From Hyposmocoma kahamanoa (taxonomy: Eukaryota; Arthropoda; Insecta; Lepidoptera; Cosmopterigidae), in contig NW_020654810.1 of the NCBI RefSeq assembly GCF_003589595.1, positions 22,235,976 through 22,299,975 on the forward strand: DNA of 64,000 nt, in the 5' to 3' direction. The number at the start of each line of letters is the position of its first letter. The first letter of the stretch is position 1. The notes beneath the pieces are model-generated. The model made no database searches, was not told where the DNA came from, and saw nothing but the letters and a program-made list of their open reading frames with translations. Shown here one piece after another: positions 10,098 through 21,779 of the stretch. The translations under genes and the position numbers were made by a program.

Positions 10098-11138
10098 GTT
10101 GAACGTAATTTTATTATTATTTTATACGTTATAGGAAATTTCACGGTCTAATTACTAATATCGTTGCTTTTCAAGACCAGTGGCTCAATACGAAATTGTT
10201 CCTTTTCTAAATTATTACTGAGATTTATTTAGAAAATGCTAAATTTTATTGTGATTGGACTTACAAGCTTTACGTTGGGTAGAATAATTATGGTTTAATG
10301 ATGATATTTATTTCTCAATAGAATACAATATTCACTTAGAGCAATACAAGGTGTCTTAAAATTTCTACAGAGAGTTATTGTCGACAAAATATTGAGACTA
10401 AGGTATTAGGTAACAGATAAAATTTCGTGTTCTAGTAAAACAAGAAAAAAAAACAAAGGCAAAGCCTTAATGAAATATATATCAATTGCCATGCATTGCA
10501 ATTAAATATAGAAATAAAACATCGAACCTGCAAAAAAATTCTCATAATGTGGCATTTTCATTTCCTTTTGAATAATTGGAATGGAATAAACATTTCCGTA
10601 ATATCTTTCAGTAATTTGTTGTATATTTGTGCTCCTTTGTACATTATGTTTTTCTTTCCATAATTCGTCCGCGGTATTTGCAAATATATATCATTAGCAC
10701 GCCTGCTTACAAAATCACATGACAACATTGGGATGCTCTACGTTTCGTTAACTGAGTGGCAGGTTCTCTTCAAATGAATTATTACAATCATGCTTTTGAG
10801 ATAGGCGTAGGTAGGACAGGGGTGCACGGAGCCTCCCCTCGGAAGGCGATATGGCCGCGGAAGCCATATGGGAAGAACTGTTTAGTACTACTTCACAAAA
10901 AGTTTCTCTCATTTTGAGTTAAGTAGATATATAGAGATTAAGTTGGTTAAATAATGTTAATGGTCTTGGTAGATCTATTCTAACATTAGTACTAACGTAT
11001 TGAACAACAGAGATGAAATTTTACGTTCATCTAGATTATAATCTTGAATTGTTCTTTTTTTTTATTCTTAAGTCACTTAATTAAAAAGTATTAAAAATCT
11101 ACTAAACCAACAGTAATTTTTTTGTTCATCTCATTATA
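10098..11138. other. AT-rich non-coding
   Basis: A short GC-rich patch at 10815-10875 (gcctcccctcggaaggcg) stands out but gives no ORF. No exon was recognised. Confidence 0.45.
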
Positions 11139-11300
11139 ACGACCTCGATGGTAGAGTGGTTTGCACACCGATTTTCATGGTGCCGCCATCTCTGTGGTCC
11201 TGAGTTTGATCCGCAAAAAAACTAACTTTTCTATATTGTCTCGGGTCTGGCTGTTTGTGGTACCGTCGTTGTTTCCGATTTCCATAACACAAGTGGTTCA
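11139..11300 (+). mobile_element. SINE family S3 copy (tRNA-derived)
   Basis: Box A-like gatggtagagtggtttgc and box B-like gagtttgatccg, with body tattgtctcgggtctggctg and gtttccgatttcc. A reverse copy is at 44265-44412. Confidence 0.7.
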
Positions 11301-11451
11301 GTTACTTAATTTAGGATCAAAGCAACGTATGTGATGTTGTCTAATACTTATTTATTCATTTATTCTGGTTACGTGGAAAATGGCAACACTGTAGAGTGGA
11401 GCTTAGTATAATGGTGGAGATTGAAGAATGGTAGTAACAAAATCAGGTTTT

Positions 11452-11675
11452 TTATGATATCAAGCCACACGCCTGTCCTTAACAGTTACAGTGCCACTCA
11501 GAGCTTTAAATTGCAAAGATCTGAGGGGCACTACCACTACGCCCGTCACCCTGAGACAAGTTGGTAAGTCCCATGTGTCTGTAATTTCACCAGCACCCTT
11601 ACCCTTCAAAACCGGAACACTGTAATGCTGACATAACTGGGTGTGGCAGAAATAGGTAAGGTTAAGTAATATGTA
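11452..11675 (-). repeat. R1 copy
   Basis: The 3' two-thirds of the consensus is well preserved in reverse (cacacgcctgtcc, gatctgaggggcac, cgtcaccctgagac, ggcagaaataggtaagg). The S1-type boxes are absent, which helps to separate R1 from the SINEs. Confidence 0.85.
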
Positions 11676-11679
11676 CTCG

Positions 11680-12052
11680 ACATCATTTGTCCTAGGTATA
11701 CGTAGCTACTATAAACTCGAAGCTTGAATAAACCTGGCTCTAGTCGCTTATATCTTTAAGTTAATCGCGGATTTCTGTGCAATCCGCTGATACCGGAGGC
11801 GGACGGACCCACACGTGACTGCGCATTTTGAATGACATTTCTAAAGAAATTTACATATTTTATTGTTCAATGTCGAAATTCATAGGCTTTGCCCTAGACA
11901 TTATAATGTTTTCTAATGTGTGTTCTAATGTTTTAAATGTTTATAATGATGTATGTAATTTAATTAATGTATTTAATAATTAACTAATGATGAACTGTGA
12001 CATTATCGATTTGGATGTATATCTGTAATGATAAAATTTTATTTGCACATTA
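11680..12052. other. AT-rich non-coding, nothing recognised
   Basis: Ends in gcacatta (12045-12052), the left target duplication of MITE-A copy 2. Confidence 0.5.
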
Positions 12053-12344
12053 CATTGACTTACAAATTTTAATAAATGGACGACGGGTCTAATACAAAAA
12101 CCACGAAAAAAATGTCCCAAGTCAACCTATTTAAACGTAGTGACATGTAAAGGAATATGAAAAAGCTAAAACGTTGAATTTAAATTGTAAAGTCATCGCA
12201 GTACTGTCTAATTTTGCTTGCTTCGCTGTCAGTCGAACAAACGAAGACTAAAGCGTGAATGACGCTCTGTCTACGATTTTAACGCCCTATAAGTTCGGAC
12301 ACTTTTTAGCGCGGACCCGACGTCCATATAATTGTAAGTCAATG
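12053..12344 (+). mobile_element. MITE-A copy 2 with 8-bp target duplication
   Basis: 292 bp, ends cattgacttac / gtaagtcaatg, flanked by gcacatta on both sides (12045-12052, 12345-12352). An 8-bp duplication indicates hAT- or P-type transposition. High identity to copy 1 shows recent activity. Confidence 0.92.
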
Positions 12345-12352
12345 GCACATTA

Positions 12353-12947
12353 CAATGAAAAAATTAAATGAAATGCATGAGCACTACAACAAGAAAGGTA
12401 CCTACTGACATTTTAGTGTGCGCTACTATTTAAATACTAAACAGTTATACAATTTCATATATACATAATTTGTTTCATGTAGTTCGTATTATTTGTATAA
12501 CTTTCATCTGACAAAATCACCTTTCGCTCATTTGGTGCAACTACAGAACAAGTAATACTGTAGAAATGGTTAGTTAGCGTCCGACGCGTGCGAACCATGG
12601 GTCTCCAAAGACCTATCTGAGCTCAATTCGCTATTTTCGCTTTGTATGGTATGGTTGTGTCCTTCTTTCGTGCAAATTCTCTAAAATCTTAGGAAAACGC
12701 CTTATAGTGCTGATTTGGAGTGCAAAACTGATAGCCGTACCAAAAATATTACCTGTGATGGTATTTCATATCATCGAAAAGTCATGTTTTAGTAAATTTT
12801 CAATTTTCTGTTTATCGAAATATAATAATTTTTTTGTTACAAGAAACAAATGTAAAGCTTATACCCCTGCAATATGGTCGTTCGTTATATTAACAACCCA
12901 GAATTTGTTATTTCTTTCTAAATTTGTAATTACGTGGTCGTAGTCAT
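12353..12947. other. AT-rich non-coding, nothing recognised
   Basis: Only random-looking short ORFs. Confidence 0.5.
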
Positions 12948-12949
12948 CG

Positions 12950-13003
12950 GTTCTGATAGTAATTGCGGCCTAAGGCACTTCCATTGTTTTTTTTTCTTCC
13001 GTA
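12950..13003 (+). repeat. 53-base repeat shared with 63640-63692
   Basis: Both begin ttctgatagtaat and end cacttccattg, a T run, and cttccgt. A fragment of a dispersed repeat of unknown class. Confidence 0.6.
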
Positions 13004-13112
13004 GGTGCAACATTGGCGTAATTGTAATTTTGGCAAAATTGAATTAAGTATTAATATACCTGTAACAAAAAAGTATTTAAAATCGGCAGTAATTTTTAAA
13101 TTATACATATAT

Positions 13113-13562
13113 AGGGTGACAGGTTGAACGAACGAGATAAATATTTAAAGAGGCGAATATGTAGCTAATACCTATACTGAATATATGTAAAACACCCTAC
13201 CCACCCACTACCTTATTTTTAAATATTTTTCTCTAAGGACTGTCTGTAACATTTTATATGCTCTGCGCAAGATCAAACATGCAACGAGTGCCAGCTGCCC
13301 TTACAGGCCTCTGCGCACGCTTTGAATGAAAGGAAAATTGAATTTAATCTTTAAGTATTAGGCTTGACACGCGGGAGTTCTTTTTCCTGTCGCTTAGCTG
13401 TTCTGTTTCATTGAGCAACCCAAATAAAGGGGGTGTTAGTATTTATAAAATTGCTCGGATTTTTTTTCTTATGTTTAGGGGCGATTCTTTTTGCATATTC
13501 GAACTAAATATCAGCTACTCGTTTGCCTCTTTAAATATTTATCACGTTCAACCTGTCAACCT
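13113..13562. mobile_element. Foldback element with about 55-bp inverted ends
   Basis: The left end (agggtgacaggttgaacg, then ataaatatttaaagaggc and gtagctaata) is complementary to the right end (gcctctttaaatatttatca, cgttcaacctgtcaacct) with small indels. The flanks read tata on both sides, consistent with a TA target. The interior (13245-13440) shows no ORF. Confidence 0.75.
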
Positions 13563-14229
13563 GTATATTGTAAATGTACACAAAGTTTTTTTTACGCGTC
13601 ATAAATTTGAAATAAAATTTAAAAAAATCAGTTCAAATCCATTTCTTGCAACATTACAAGAAATACCATAACGTCAGTGTAGTACCAAATGACCGTTTTG
13701 TCGTATTTTCACATGTGACTTTATTTTAATCAAGGCTACGATTCAAAGAATTACTACATTTCAAGAAACTTAAAAAAACATATCTAAGAAATAAGTGGAT
13801 TTCTTCTGTATTTTATAGGTAAAGCCCATTAATTGGGGTTACGTGCCTAATTTACAGCCTCACTTTACCGTTGACAGATACCTTTTAAACAGAATTCTAA
13901 AATTAATAGTTTTCCTGTGTTTTTACTGTGCAAATGAGTCACACTTCTTGTTCGAACAATCAGCTGACGTAACCAACAGAATAACTAAAAATTCAATCAT
14001 AACTTCTCGTGCTTTGATGTTAAATAACAACATTGTTTTGTATTAGTTTATCAAAATAAGTTTACTAAATTGAAAACAATACTTAAGTAAGAGACCTTTT
14101 AAAGCGTCTAAACAATTATTCCTTTCTCTTTTTAATTAAATGAAATTATAAACAAAATCTGAGTATTCCAGGAAACTATGGTAAGAAATTGACATATTTG
14201 GGCAAAGCATTCAAAAATGTATACTCACA
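13563..14229. other. AT-rich non-coding, nothing recognised
   Basis: No exon or known repeat was seen. Confidence 0.5.
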
Positions 14230-14269
14230 CTAAAACCACAATAATAGATGCTCAAAAACGGCTAGTCGT

Positions 14270-15330
14270 TTCAAATGACGATGCGTTAGACATCGACCAG
14301 GGACCCAAGTCTGCTAACTTTCTTGAAACCCCTTTTTTTAAAAAAAAGTCTATACTGTCTGGGCAAAGCTGTTGCAAAGGCCTTCCCTCCCCTCTCTCTA
14401 CACCTCCCTGTTTTGTGCCACTGAGATTCAGTCTTTTAGGAGCGCGACGAACGACGAACGAGCTAGAGCTCGTCTCTCCATCGACGTTTTAGTCTACCGC
14501 ATGGTCGTTTTCTGTATTTGGGTATCCATTCTATGGTGACTTTACTGGTCATTGTAATTTTATGTCCCTATCTACCGACCCGAGAGATAGGGAGTTTCGG
14601 GGAGACTACGGGCTCCCCGGTAAGACCAGGTTACGGCAGGCGTCCGGGCCAAGCTCTCCTCCAGTGATATGCCTTCACTGGCGTCTCTGGTGGACCCGGA
14701 CTTGGGTATGGACTCGAAGTGGTTTGTGATGAGTTGCAGAGACATGTTCGTCTGCTTCGGTGGTGTGTGACCGGGGCGTCTGTCTCGTGCGCAGCTAACA
14801 CGACAGAGAGCCTACGCACACGGCGTATTTTATACGCGCCGTAAGTTGAGCACGGGGATTGCCCTTTAAGTGTCTGGACATGGTCACAGGACACTGCGAT
14901 CGGCATTTCCGGTACTAGCCCGGAAAGGTAGGCATTCTCCGGTCCTTCCAGACGCGTAGGTTTCTGGGAACTGGACAGACGCCTCGACGTCGGGAAGTGA
15001 GCGTGTCTTATAGCTCCGCCACCAAAGAAGAGATTTGGTAATGGACTTTAGAATCAACGGCTTTGAGGTGGCAACCGTTAGTTGTGCAATGCGCGACGGG
15101 AAGTGAGCGTGCCTACAGCTCCGGTACCTATCTGAAAAATAGCAAACAGCTGTACGTGCATCCTGGGCGGCACACCCGATGCACTAGCCTCTTGAGAACC
15201 GGAAGAAGTCAGTGACGACCTTGTACAATGGCTGGTCTGGGGTCAGACCCTGACATTAGAAGGTTCCTGTGCACGCACAGTTTATAGTGCATTTCTCGTA
15301 TACCCTAAGAGTCGGTAGAAGGTTGAGAGC
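14270..15330. repeat. GC-rich island of unknown origin
   Basis: About 1 kb of markedly GC-richer DNA in an AT-rich setting, with stops in all frames. It contains a partial internal duplication: gggaagtgagcgtg then tagctccg at 14992-15018, and gggaagtgagcgtg then cagctccgg at 15099-15126, about 107 bases apart. Base composition and internal repetition suggest the 5' untranslated region of a non-LTR element, but no diagnostic ORF follows. Confidence 0.4.
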
Positions 15331-15446
15331 GTTACTATAATCAAAACTTATGAAGAAAGGGGGCTGGTCATTGTAAATCCATTTAGAAACTCCCCTTAGA
15401 TTATATTGCAACCAACGATATTTTTGCACTTGCAACTAAGAAAATT

Positions 15447-15655
15447 GTAGTTGCAGTAGAACTCCTTGTGAAAGAGCTCGTCCAGGGTAGTATCTTACCT
15501 ATTCCTGCCAACAAGCAGTAATGTCAGCATTACTGTGTTCCAGTTTTGAAGGGTAAGGGTGCTGGCGAAATGACAGACACATGGTACTTGTCAACTTATG
15601 TCTCAGGGTGACGGGCGCAGTGACAGAGCCTCTCAGATATTTGCGATTTAAAGAT
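15447..15655 (+). repeat. R1 copy, 3' truncated
   Basis: Runs from gttgcagtagaactcct to atatttgcgatttaaaga and then stops without the A-rich end; carries a small deletion in the first third. Confidence 0.8.
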
Positions 15656-15821
15656 CCTTTTCTCTTACGGTAACTCCTTACCTAATCCACATAGGAAAAA
15701 AGTAAAAATAGTGGCCGTTTTTTCCTGATCACGGCAGTATACGTAACTCATTTTTGGTAAAAACGTCACATGCGCCCTCTTAACTAAGTACGGCAGAATA
15801 GGTTCTTTACTTTGTAAATTT

Positions 15822-15993
15822 TTTTAAGCCCCGCACTAGGAAAGCCCTGTGTAGCGCATAACACGTAGACATTGTCTATGTGTGTGTCTATTAGACAACC
15901 ACAAATTATACCCAAACTCACGAGAAAAATAAATGTAGGCAATACAAATATTTCTCCCGGCCCTGGAATCGAACCTGGGACCTCTGCGTGGCA
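15822..15993 (-). mobile_element. S1 SINE copy
   Basis: The reverse strand shows the box B word (ggttcgattcc), the body and the tagtgcggggc word. The box A end is cut at ctgccacgcagagg. Confidence 0.75.
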
Positions 15994-16737
15994 GAAATTA
16001 AACAAAATCAGTGTTATATACAATGATTTTTTTTTATATCAGCTGATCTAAATAGAACACGATAGTATACGATATACATTTTTCAAGTTGTTTTAACTTC
16101 GTTTGTAAAAACATAAATTCTGAAATAAAATCAGTGTTCCAGCCGCTCGACTCAAGCATATGAACCGTATTAGTACATATAGTAGAAATAGTATAGCCTC
16201 TTAAATTACGTAGCTCCGAAATATCGGTAGAAGTAAAAAAGCCATATATAATAAGCATAAAAATCACCCAACCAACTTGTAAATTCACAAGTTAAAATTA
16301 AATTTTATTATGAGGTATTTCTAATACCTAAGAACATTTACGCGTCCGTCAACCTTGAATTTGTCATAAATAAATTCTACTTACGCATATGTGTACATAC
16401 GCGGTGAATAGAAAACACAGCATTAATTGTGACCAAACAATAGTGGCTAGACTCTATCTACATATTATGTGTCGCATCCGTCCTGATTCCATTATTATAA
16501 GTAAATAGGACAATCCCATTATTTTTTACAATTACGTATAAAGACCTTGTTGCTAACTGTTGAATACAATTGAACTGGGTAAGTATTACAATGAACTTTA
16601 CTGCGAACTGATGAAAGGATTAAAAATGATTATAACTAATTGTAATATTAAGTTTATTGAACATCACGATGTTTTTCTACCATGATATTCAATTAGTTTG
16701 GTGAAATGAAAATGAAATTACTCTACTACTTTTTATT
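15994..16737. other. AT-rich non-coding, nothing recognised
   Basis: No supported feature. Confidence 0.5.
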
Positions 16738-17010
16738 ATAATATCATGTGACGGGAGGAACAAATCGTGAGGTAAGCTATACGCCTGTCCATAACAGTTG
16801 CAGTGTCACTAAGAGCTTTAATTGGCAAATAATATTAATAATAATCTAATAATAAATATAATAAAGCAAAAATCTGAGGGGTACTGCTACAGCACCCGTC
16901 ACCCTGAGATATAAGTTAATAAGTCCCATGTACCCGTAATTCCACCAGCACCCTTACCTTTTAAAACCAGAAACAGGTAAGGTAATAAGGAGCTCTACTG
17001 CTACTAAATA
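16738..17010 (-). repeat. R1 copy ending in a palindrome
   Basis: A reverse R1 copy with a small insertion of aataat-type sequence at 16830-16862. Its 5' end abuts a second, inverted R1 5' end (next entry). Confidence 0.8.
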
Positions 17011-17045
17011 TTAAATATGATTTAGTAGCAGTAGAGCTCCTTATT
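16985..17045. repeat. Perfect 25-bp-arm palindrome at R1 head-to-head junction
   Basis: aataaggagctctactgcta and its complement (arms of about 25 bases) surround a 12-base AT loop. The arms are the 5' end of R1 in opposite directions, so this is a junction of an inverted R1 dimer of which only the 5' end of the second unit remains. Confidence 0.85.
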
Positions 17046-17225
17046 AGATATTATTATTAGTACACCATCTATGAGAAATCCATGAAATCTATTTGACTAT
17101 TTTCAAAAACATTATTTTTTAATCTGTCTAGGTCATCGAGTATATATCCTCGATGGTCTAGGTGTTTATTACAGAGTAATAGAACTTTATAGTATTAATA
17201 TTCCTATTTGTGCAGCATAACTGTG

Positions 17226-17462
17226 ATTTTATGATAGTGACGGGACAAATAAAACACACCTATCCATAACAGTTGCAGTGTACTCAGAACTTTGAATCGC
17301 AAAGATACAAGATAGGCACTGCCACTGCGCCCGACATTCTGAGACAAAGTTGACAAGTCCCATGGGCCTGTAGTAATGCTGATGTTACTGGTTATCGGCA
17401 GACCTAAGTAAGGTGGCAATGTTTCCCTGAACGAACTCTTCTACAAAGAACTCTATTGCTAC
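17226..17462 (-). repeat. R1 copy
   Basis: Near complete in reverse, with deletions around the middle; ends aactctattgctac. Confidence 0.8.
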
Positions 17463-18118
17463 ATTATTTTTTTGTTTGCATAATTTAGGTATTTGGTGAA
17501 AGACAGCCCAACACCTATATTCTGTATTTTCAGTTTACACTCCGTTCTTGACTGTTCTTCATCATGGCTTTTAAGTCACACGAATGTCATTGGAGAAGAT
17601 TCATTAAGGTAGTCTTGTAATAATTGCTCTACGATACATTAATTCTCACAGTATTTGTTTTTCTCACAGTATGAGTGTTTTATATAAATGTGCATTAAAC
17701 TTATAATGTATCTTCTTTGTGCTTTTGTGTTACATATACTTTGTGAAGTGATTATAATATTTTATTTCTGTTTGTATTTGTGCGGAATACACGTGTTATC
17801 TGTTTATATATCTAAAGTGTATTGGATACATACTTTTGAAGGCTGTGAGTATTGATCTAGCACATACCTACGAAGTCAATGACTGCGAGAATATTTTCAA
17901 CTTAGTGTTGTCTCTTTAACTACTTATTTATTTGTTTATTGTATAGGAAAACAAACATGATGCATATACAACAATAGCAAATGTACAGTACGTTACAAAT
18001 TTTAAAGGTATACCATAAGATATACACCATACTTGTTGGCTAAGACAGCAAGCTAACTAACTAACTACTGTTAGTATATATTTCTTAGTTATCAGTTAAA
18101 TTATGCAGCTGAATGTTT
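17463..18118. other. AT-rich non-coding, LINE-tail-like stretch
   Basis: 17930-18050 has ttatttgtttattgtatagg and caacaatagcaaatg, the latter also at 25580 (caacaatagcaaacatga). This suggests a shared LINE 3' untranslated region. Nothing else was recognised. Confidence 0.4.
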
Positions 18119-18300
18119 AACTGCCTCCATGGCCGAATGGTTACCATGCTGATTTGCCACGCAAAGGTCTCGAGTTCCATTCCTGGGCCTGGGAGAAATA
18201 TTTGTGTTCATTTCTCTTGTAACTTTGAGTGTAATTTGTGGTTGTCTGCTTATGTATCCATGGTACCCGCGATGCAGGATTTAGGAGTGTGTGAGTTATT
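18119..18300 (+). mobile_element. S1 SINE copy
   Basis: Box A gccgaatggttaccatgc is intact; box B is diverged (gagttccattcct). The body is shortened and the tail is attattataat. Confidence 0.8.
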
Positions 18301-18479
18301 ATAATCTTTATTTTTCTCAGCTTGTTACCTGGTTTCAACCACACTTACGGGCCGATATCAAGTAAATGTAGCATGGTGTGCATCTATGTGGTGTGTGTGT
18401 GTGTAATAAGATCCTACTTCGTCCCCTTCCATCTGCATAAACTTTCTGACAGTGCCGCATGTATTTAAAATTACAGCTT

Positions 18480-18835
18480 TATAATTATTATTATCTATTA
18501 TAAGCTCTCGCCTCTCCCAGGACCTAAAAAAATAATTTTAAGTTTTATTGAGAGAGGCGGTATTTGCCGCCAATGGCACAGTCGGCCGGGGTCAGGGGTT
18601 CAGGTTCAAGAAACGGCGAACAATACGTGCCGTATCGAGCAGGACCGCCTTTTGCATTTGTGCTGGAAGCGACACGCCACAGAAATCAAACCGCCACGAG
18701 CTGTTAGAAAGGCTGACTGGAATTAACCCATTTGCGGACAAAACAATATCTATTTTAAACTCTCGCCTCGTCTTTATTATTATTATTATTATTATTATAT
18801 CTATTTTAGACTTTTATTATTATTATTATTAAACA
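18480..18835. repeat. Unclassified repeat with ATT microsatellite
   Basis: ctctcgcctc words recur at 18504 and 18762, and the end has long ATT runs (18773-18832). A GC-rich core 18550-18730 gives a 90-codon ORF without recognisable homology. Probably a retroelement fragment. Confidence 0.35.
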
Positions 18836-19099
18836 ATTATGTTATGCTGACAATAAATTGGAAAAACCAGACAAAATAAGCTGGGTGGTAAAGATGTTGT
18901 AACTGAAATAATAATTTTGCACAAAATAAACATTTGAGATAATACTATATATTTTTGCACCCCATATTTTACCAGTGCAACTGATTGGTGCATATTTTTT
19001 AAGATTTGTTATGATTGTACCAAAGCGCTACAAACAGCCATCTTAAAAAGAATTTGAACCACACGCACATATTTTGACTTTTCACCCGCAAAGCAAAAA

Positions 19100-19312
19100 T
19101 TAGTTTTTCGTAGTAGACAAAGATAAGGAATGAATAAGTTCATAATCATCATCACCATACCAGCCGGAAGACGTCCACTGCTGAGCATAGGCCTCCGCCA
19201 AAGATTTCCAGACCAGCCGATCGGACGCGACGTGCAACCATCGGTTACCCGGCGCCCTTACCAGGTCATCCGTCCATCTAGTAGGGGGCCGTCCCACTGG
19301 ACGCCTTAACAA
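19100..19312 (-). pseudogene. LINE (RTE-like) ORF2 C-terminus
   Basis: The reverse-strand frame reads VGRPPTRWTDDLVRAPGN, then SLAEAYAQQWTSSGW, the terminal motif common to many insect RTE/endonuclease-RT LINEs. The stop is followed by an ATC-type microsatellite in the 3' end. 5' truncated. Confidence 0.8.
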
Positions 19313-19498
19313 ATAAGTTATTTTTCCTTAATTTTATTCAATGAGACATCACCTCAGAAAGAACCCTGAAGAACTAAGTACGGTTACACACGAGCGCGAT
19401 TTTAAGCAGCGATGCAAGCGCGCCACTGCATCGATACAAGCGCGTGTTGGGTATGTGTGTGGAATATATTATAAAATAATATGAACGTAATATTCTAA

Positions 19499-19673
19499 GG
19501 GTCGTATTCTAGAACTCTACTCAATGCTCAAGTCAGGATTTGAGCAGACTTGAGTATGATTTCAAGCACTGGAAATACGACCCTAACGGCAAGGACTTGA
19601 GTATGATTTTCAGTGCTCACTGCAATACTCAAGTCCTGACTTGAGTATTGAGTCGAGATCTGGAATACGACCC
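19499..19673. mobile_element. Harbinger/Tourist-like foldback MITE
   Basis: 175 bp with about 50-bp inverted ends starting gggtcgtattc. It is flanked by taa on both sides (19496-19498, 19674-19676), the 3-bp target type of PIF/Harbinger elements. The interior repeats acttgagtatgattt twice. Confidence 0.85.
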
Positions 19674-19767
19674 TAAGATTTCAAACCAATTCATGGCAGC
19701 TTGGTTCGAAATTTTAAAATATTATGTTGATATTATTTCGTAATTAAATAAAGGAAAATAGTTATCA

Positions 19768-19950
19768 AACTGCCTCTGTTGCCGAATGGTTACTATGCTG
19801 GACTGCCCCGTAGCGGTCCTGGGTTCGATTCCCGGGTCTGGCGAAATATTTGTATGCCCTACATTTATTTCTCTATTGAGTTTGGATGTAATTTGTGGTT
19901 GTCTATGTATGTGTCCATGGCACCCGCGATACAGATACCTTACCTTACCT
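19768..19950 (+). mobile_element. S1 SINE copy
   Basis: Box A is slightly changed (tgccgaatggttac); box B gggttcgattcccggg is intact. The 3' end is replaced by taccttacctt repeats. Confidence 0.8.
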
Positions 19951-20030
19951 TATTTTTTTAAGTAATCATTTAATTATGCTACTACATTTTCAAGTTCCAA
20001 ACCTTATTAACAACAAAAACATCAACCCTA

Positions 20031-20275
20031 CTTATACGTCCCACTGCTGGACACGAGTCTTCTCAGTCAGGCGAGGGTTTAGGTCATAGTCCTTCACACG
20101 TTTTTCGAGAGTTGAAAACCTTCTTCGGGCTCCATCACGTTTTCTTTCACCGAAAAGCTCATGGTAAATTCCAAATTAAATTTCGGACATAAATTCCAAA
20201 AACTCCGAGGTCCGAAGGGATTCGAACCCACGACATCTGCTTGAGAGGCGGTAGGCTACCACGGCTTCAGTTCTA
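20031..20275 (-). mobile_element. SINE family S4 copy (tRNA-derived)
   Basis: The reverse strand gives ccgtggtagcctaccgcctc, ggttcgaatccc, gagcttttcggtgaaag and a terminal cagcagtgggacgt. The same order is seen at 48516, with tails or parts at 38190, 39105 and 60955. Confidence 0.75.
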
Positions 20276-20528
20276 TACCTATAATAGTATAATATTTACC
20301 ACCAAAAGAAAACATGTCGTTTCAAAAAAGTTAGCTTATAGAAATGGCATCTATGACTCTCAATTACCAGAGACGCAATCACATCAATATTTTATAGATA
20401 GGGTATGGAAGCTTGTGTTTGTTTAAGAGTTAAGTCCGAGAAATAAAGAAGGCAACCCTGCTCCCAAATTAATGTTGCTTTTTAATGGGCATAGTGACAC
20501 ACATCTACTTGGTAAACACATGTCCTAG

Positions 20529-20538
20529 NNNNNNNNNN
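20529..20538. other. Assembly gap (10 N)
   Basis: Ten N bases; the true length is unknown. The R10 repeat starts right after the gap, so repeat collapse is likely. Confidence 0.99.
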
Positions 20539-20690
20539 GGTCCCATTTTAATTTCATGAAAATATTCCATCTATAAGGGTGGCAAACTAGGGGATGAATC
20601 TGGTTTTGCGCACTTTCCGGTAACTAATTTCAATAAAACTTGCCAAATAAATTCCACGTACTTTTGAGGTCGTTTTTTTTTATAAAAAAA
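20539..20690 (+). repeat. R10 repeat copy
   Basis: gaaaatattccatctataag, agggtggcaaactagggg and acttttgaggtcg match the copies at 32085 and (reverse) 35370. Confidence 0.7.
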
Positions 20691-20699
20691 GGGTCAATT

Positions 20700-21481
20700 A
20701 TTGTTTTTATTAATTATTTTAATCAGTTCCTCTAAGTTGGGTTTTAGAGGTCACAGTAGATCAATAATTGTGCGCAATTATGAAGGACAGAATAGGCTCT
20801 GAATGCCGTCTTCTACATATAATGCTGAAGATGTGTCCTTGAAAGTTCTCTGTGGCGGTTTCCACTTCGATCGATATTCGATGTTTTTCAATAAATATGC
20901 CTAATAATAATACCATTGGCCGAAACAAAAATCGAATATTTAAAACATTTTCCGTCCTCATCCAAAACTACTCAAACATAATAAAAAACCACGCCTGTTA
21001 TCTTTTTTATTGTCTTCTATAAAAACCGGAAGGCGCTTGTGATAAAAACGATGAATTCCTTTAGTTCTAACGCCATTTGCACAAAACTTAAGCACGAAAC
21101 AACAAAAATATTATGTCGATTATACGTACCTATACAGACAAGTATTCCCACTTATATTTAAACACTTAAACAAGTCACTTACTAACACTTTTAATACAAA
21201 ACACAGAATTAATAATATCTAAAGACGTTACGTAGGGAGAGTACGCTAGGACCGGTTTCGTTGAAGACTGACTGCGTGCGCATGGGCATGGTACGCGCTA
21301 CCTGTGGTTTGGACATAGAGTAATAAAACTCCGCAGTTACTCGACTATTTCGAAGGCAACGTTTTCAAGTTATATATATACACATGTGAAATGGAATCGT
21401 ATTATCGAATGCTACTTTTGTATTATTTATTGCATAGAAAAAAAATACAAATATTTCCAACCAACCCGAGAACATTTTTTG
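20700..21481. other. AT-rich non-coding, nothing recognised
   Basis: No supported exon or repeat. Confidence 0.5.
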
Positions 21482-21775
21482 CAGCAGTAGAGCTCCTTGT
21501 GAAAGAGTTCGTCTATGGAAGTACTGCTACCTTAATTATTTTTGTCGCCAAGAAATAATATCAGCATTACTGTGTTCCAGTTTTGAAGGGTGTTGGTGAA
21601 ATTACAGGCACATGAGACTTGCCAACTTATGTCTCAGAGTGACGGGCGCAGTGGCAGTGCCCCTAAGATCTTTGGGATTTACAACTCTGAGTGACACTGC
21701 AACTGTTATGGACAGGCGTGTAGCTTGCCATCAGGCGCATGACTTGTTCTTCCCGGCACTTGATATTATAAAAAA
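21482..21775 (+). repeat. R1 copy, full length
   Basis: Complete from gcagcagtagagctcc to gatattataaaaaaa, one of the best preserved copies; useful as a reference for the family. Confidence 0.88.
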
Positions 21776-21779
21776 ATAT

